From Obelidium mucronatum (lineage: Eukaryota > Chytridiomycota > Chytridiomycetes > Chytridiales > Chytriomycetaceae), in contig JAIVFH010000667.1 of the NCBI GenBank assembly GCA_025765595.1, positions 1 through 10,822 of the forward strand: a DNA stretch of 10,822 nt, in the 5' to 3' direction. The translations under genes were made by a program, and so were the position numbers. The notes under the pieces were generated by a model. The model did no database searches. It was not told the origin of the DNA and worked only from the letters and a program-made list of their open reading frames with translations. Positions 7,728 to 10,822 of the stretch are shown here, in pieces; the first letter of the stretch is position 1, and each line of letters starts with the position of its first letter.

Positions 7728-10707
7728 ATGCTCTCAGCAACTTCAACAACCAATAACGTCAGCTCCCCTTACAAGGACATGCTGCATACTGTGACCAACA
7801 TGAAGTTGGATGAAATCAAGATCCAGCAGAAGAGAATGCTGGCTCATTATAAGGAGGTCAAGGAAGAGTCCAATGCAGCAACGTAAGCGCGCGTTTCTGT
7901 CTCTTTGCCTTTCTTATCAAACAATCACATCTATTTCCAGCAAACTGACTCAGAAGCTACGCATTCTCTATGAAGGAATGCAAAGCTTTGCAATCGCAGG
8001 CTCGCTTGTCCATAAAGACCTCGAAAATATCGAATGTAAGAGTTATGCTCCTCCTTCTTCCAAGTGCCTTTTACGTATTCTTTTCTTTTTTCGATCCAAA
8101 ACCTAAAAAAAAAATAAACCAGCGTTAATCAAGCAATCTGAAACGGATCCAACAATCAGTAAAGACCTTCTCAGACACTGGATTAATTACCTGACCACCG
8201 AAATCACTCGCTGCGAGAAGCGTTGGGAATACGCACACTTGTTTGGCGGGCTCTTGACGGAATACTTGGATAATGAACAGCCCGCCTCCTCGGACACCAG
8301 ATCATGGACAGACGTGGACTCTTTGGGGGATTTCAAAGATGATTTGGATGCACCCGGAAACTCTTCCACGCCAGAATCAAAAAGAATCGCCAAAACTGAA
8401 TACGAACAGCGCTCTTTTGTGGTTCAACAAGTGGATGTGGAGGCGGCCAAAGTCTTTTTGGAAACCAAGGTGCTTGATTTAGATAAAAATGCGCAAACTT
8501 TCCCGGGCCAATCGAACGCATACAGTCAATGGTAAACAGCACGTGATGTGTGTACATTCATTTTTTTTTTCTATTTCTTTAAGAATTATTGCTTATCATA
8601 ACTTCACAACCAGCAAATTGGGTGGTTTGGTACCTCCTTCATTACAAAGAAAGTTTCATCAAAAGATGTCGTTGCGGCAATTACGTCACTCCTCAACAAC
8701 GACTTGCTGAATGACGAAAAGAAGGAAATACTTGAAGACCTCCAGTCCAATGAAACAATCCTGAATGAATTTGCCGCGATCATGACCATGATGATGGCGA
8801 AAGTGAAAGATGGCCAATGGACATGGCCACATGCCTCTTCGTCTTTGGTTTGGGGTGACGTGCGTCCTGCTGTTGGTGGCCGCCACCGCATCTTCTTGGA
8901 CTATGACCTAAGCACGACTATTTTTTTGGAATTTGTTGGATTGAGATGGAGTCAGACTTTCAAAAGAGTAATGGCGGACTTGGTTGCAGGCTCAGTCGGC
9001 AAAACTTCGATTTGGAATGTCGGACAGATTTCAACCTTTCCAAACGCGTCTGTGGAGAAGCAAAGAGCCACAATCTTCCGCACCGACTTTTTCCTCAATA
9101 TTCTACCCGAAACCGATGCTGATGCGAGACGGTCTCGCGGGTCCTATGATGAACGCGTTTGTGGAGAAGACGGTGCTGCTGGTCTTATGCACAAGCTTCT
9201 CTTACTGATTGCCACGGAAGCAAAATTCCACCAAGCCATCCACAAAGAAACACCCTTCACTGTTGTTAAAACGGACTTGGCATCGTTTGGGCTTTCTTTG
9301 AATCACGACTTGGTCCTCATGGTTATGGAATGTTTCAATGTCCCAGAAGAGTGGATCTACATCCATTTACCATCCTGATGCCCTTGAAGCTGCTGCTGCC
9401 GCCGCCACCATTAAATCAAGTTCTCGCAAGACTTCAAATTCATGGAGTGAAATGGCAAAAGCTGTTGGCTCTGCTTTCACAATGGATGGATCTACAATTC
9501 ACCATTCAGCCAGTAAAAAGTCCAGCAACAACAACACCAGCAAACACAAGATTGCAACTGGCTTGGCAACTGTTATCCCAGGCCCCGCGCCATTGCCTCA
9601 ATCTCCTTGCGAATGGGGGTTCCTGATCCTGTCCTCTGACGGTCACTTCCACGTGAACATGGAAGGAAAACTTGGATACTACGCGGAATCCATGAGAAAG
9701 AAACTCGCGAATAGTAGCTCCGTGCTGGTCTGGGTCAATGTCTTTAACCGGTTCCTGCGGTTCTTTGTGCGCAACTTCGGCAACATTTCTCCTATTTTCG
9801 GATTGAAGCACATTGACGAAACTATGGCTGGGTTAAAATTCGTTTATGAGGTTGCGTTCAAAGGCCTTTTGAAAAGCGACGGGAATGGAGAAGAAGAGGA
9901 GGACGAGTTTCCAAACCCGATTGCTGTGGTGGAAGGAATGATCAAGGAGAGATTCCCAGCGCTTTCCAAGGAAAAGATTCCAGACGCTTGGTTCCATTGG
10001 CCAATGTGAGTTTTTGTACATAAGCGCATGCAAAAAATGCAATACCTAATTGTTTATTTTTGCCATTGGATAGCACTGCTGGTGGACTTGGAATTGAGAA
10101 CCCATTCATAAACTTAATGGCTTGCAAAATCCAAGTGGAAAGAAAAACAACCAGCATTTATTCATCAGATATTCGCGGAGAATCTGGAATTCCAATGGAA
10201 GAAACTTACTTTTACCTGCTTGAAAATGCCGACGTTCGGTTATTCGACCATGAAAAGCAAGCTTGGAATTCCAAGGAGAGTGCTCGTGTCAAGGAAAATG
10301 CGAACTCCAAGACACCTTATGTTGCGGTTCCATTCGCTGAATACGGGAATGGTTGCGACGAGTACAGAGAGCGTAGAACTGGCTCGCGATGGGGGGCGCG
10401 GTTCAGGGCGCTTGTGGATGCGTCGGACTTGGAGCCGGCGGAGCCAGAATTGACTCCAGAATTGAATGACATGGTTTACAAGTTCATTAATCGCGGAAAC
10501 AGCTGGTAGGGGAGTGTAGCTACAGTGATGATGGCAACAGTGAGGATGGGAATGAACGTGGGCTGAGGCCTTATTGGCGCTGGGTCTTATGTTTCTATGG
10601 ACCTGCGTTGATGGAAAGCGTTTGGATCATTGGAATTTATGAATACTGAATTGATTCCAATGGGAATGATTGGAAGCTTGAAAAGCCAAGGTGTTCCATG
10701 GGATTGA
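7728..10707 (+). CDS. rvt: rvt: cellular reverse transcriptase-related protein, catalytic core missing, several frame breaks
   Basis: Member of the rvt family: host-encoded, non-mobile reverse transcriptase-related proteins found in fungi, bacteria and scattered eukaryotes, whose role is unsettled. Modelled exons: 7728-7882, 7941-8035, 8123-8531, 8614-10005 and 10074-10707. The N-terminus is a coiled coil (KIQQKRMLAHYKEVKEE), then the family's EYAHLFGGLLTEYL and LLNNDLLNDEKKEIL. Fingers and palm follow: LDYDLSTTIFLEFVGLRW (about residue 313) and motif A VVKTDLASFGLSLNHD with its Asp at about 441. The next part should hold the catalytic YxxHDD motif but is a low-complexity linker. The thumb resumes at CEWGFLIL, then WPITAGGLGIENPF, LRPYWRWV and IPMGMIGSLKSQGVPWD before TGA at 10705. 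The frame shifts at about 8483-8512, 9335-9385, 10495-10510 and 10612-10622. This is either a decaying gene or sequence error. Confidence 0.85.
9338..9610 (+). other. Low-complexity linker replacing the rvt catalytic motifs
   Basis: In the frame that leads into CEWGFLIL, this stretch encodes a run of six Ala (9389-9406, GCT and GCC codons), then Ser/Lys/Asn/Thr-rich sequence including KSSNNNTSK, then ATGLATVIPGPAPLPQSP. The last part may be a remnant of motif 6, where relatives have a Thr-Gly pair before a Pro-rich turn. None of the three forward frames contains a YxxDD or HDD motif or an RGxP-type motif 4. Confidence 0.65.
10505..10566 (+). other. Alternative intron or acidic linker near the rvt C-terminus
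   Basis: The frame ending in NRGNSW stops at TAG 10507, while the LRPYWRWV motif lies one frame over. Two readings bridge it. A 62-nt intron, GTAGGG to GCTGAG, would join AGC TG with G CCT and read through into PYWRWV without an indel. Alternatively, a one-base break near 10500 opens an acidic linker (SYSDDGNSEDGNERG) that preserves the conserved Leu two residues before PYW. The GAG acceptor is poor, so I lean to the second reading. Confidence 0.35.
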
Positions 10708-10822
10708 TTGATTTAATTTATAATAACTCAATTTATTACCGTGATATCATCATAATATTTAACCCAAAAAATAGATATTTGATGAAAGTACATGTGAGAT
10801 AACTCAACGGCTTTCAGTTCAT
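10708..10822. other. 3' flank of the rvt gene
   Basis: AT-rich sequence after the rvt stop. No ORF, repeat or canonical plus-strand AATAAA is seen. A TTTATT at about 10731 would be AATAAA on the minus strand and could belong to a converging gene outside the window. Confidence 0.5.

Noticed and set aside
9303..9346. Tiny introns (7, 25 or 34 nt) to mend rvt frame break 2
   Set aside because: All are shorter than the shortest supported intron here (about 44 nt), and they would delete conserved residues after motif A.
7728..10707. Mobile retroelement or retron
   Set aside because: The gene is spliced, has host-gene neighbours and lacks RNase H, integrase, LTRs, a poly(A) tail with target duplication, or a retron RNA. 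Its N- and C-terminal blocks match cellular rvt genes.

Overview
The window looks like nuclear DNA of a fungus. The genes are intact by homology but cut by many short introns (about 44-121 nt, mostly 48-60). They encode a fungal Sso-type plasma-membrane syntaxin, an ACBD6-like acyl-CoA-binding/ankyrin protein, the exocyst subunit EXO84 and a fungal-type rvt (reverse transcriptase-related cellular) protein. High intron density and an ACBD6-type gene point to an early-diverging fungus, perhaps a chytrid. That placement is inference; no species is recognised.

Layout. 1-830: a tandem array of a 239-244 bp unit, three copies plus a fragment, with no convincing gene. 831-1137: upstream region of the syntaxin gene, possibly with a 5'-UTR intron. 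1138-2397 (+): syntaxin, 5 exons. 2398-2662: short convergent spacer. 2663-3532 (-): ACBD6-like gene, 4 exons. 3533-3579: a 47-bp divergent spacer. 3580-7226 (+): EXO84, 18 exons, with one apparent missing base in exon 1. 7227-7727: spacer with the EXO84 poly(A) signal and a weak orphan ORF. 7728-10707 (+): the rvt gene, 5 exons, with about four frame breaks. 10708-10822: tail without a recognisable gene.

Two of the genes serve one process. The syntaxin is the target SNARE for vesicle fusion at the plasma membrane, and Exo84 is part of the exocyst complex that tethers secretory vesicles before that fusion. The ACBD6-like protein binds acyl-CoA and may bear on membrane lipids, but nothing here proves a shared role.

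The most unusual item is the last gene. It matches the rvt family of domesticated, non-mobile reverse transcriptase-related genes from its N-terminal coiled coil to its canonical C-terminus. However, the stretch that should hold the catalytic Asp-Asp motif is replaced by an Ala/Ser/Asn/Lys-rich linker, and the reading frame shifts several times. A single-base break in EXO84, which is usually indispensable, raises the possibility that some breaks are sequence errors. The missing catalytic core cannot be explained by single-base errors.
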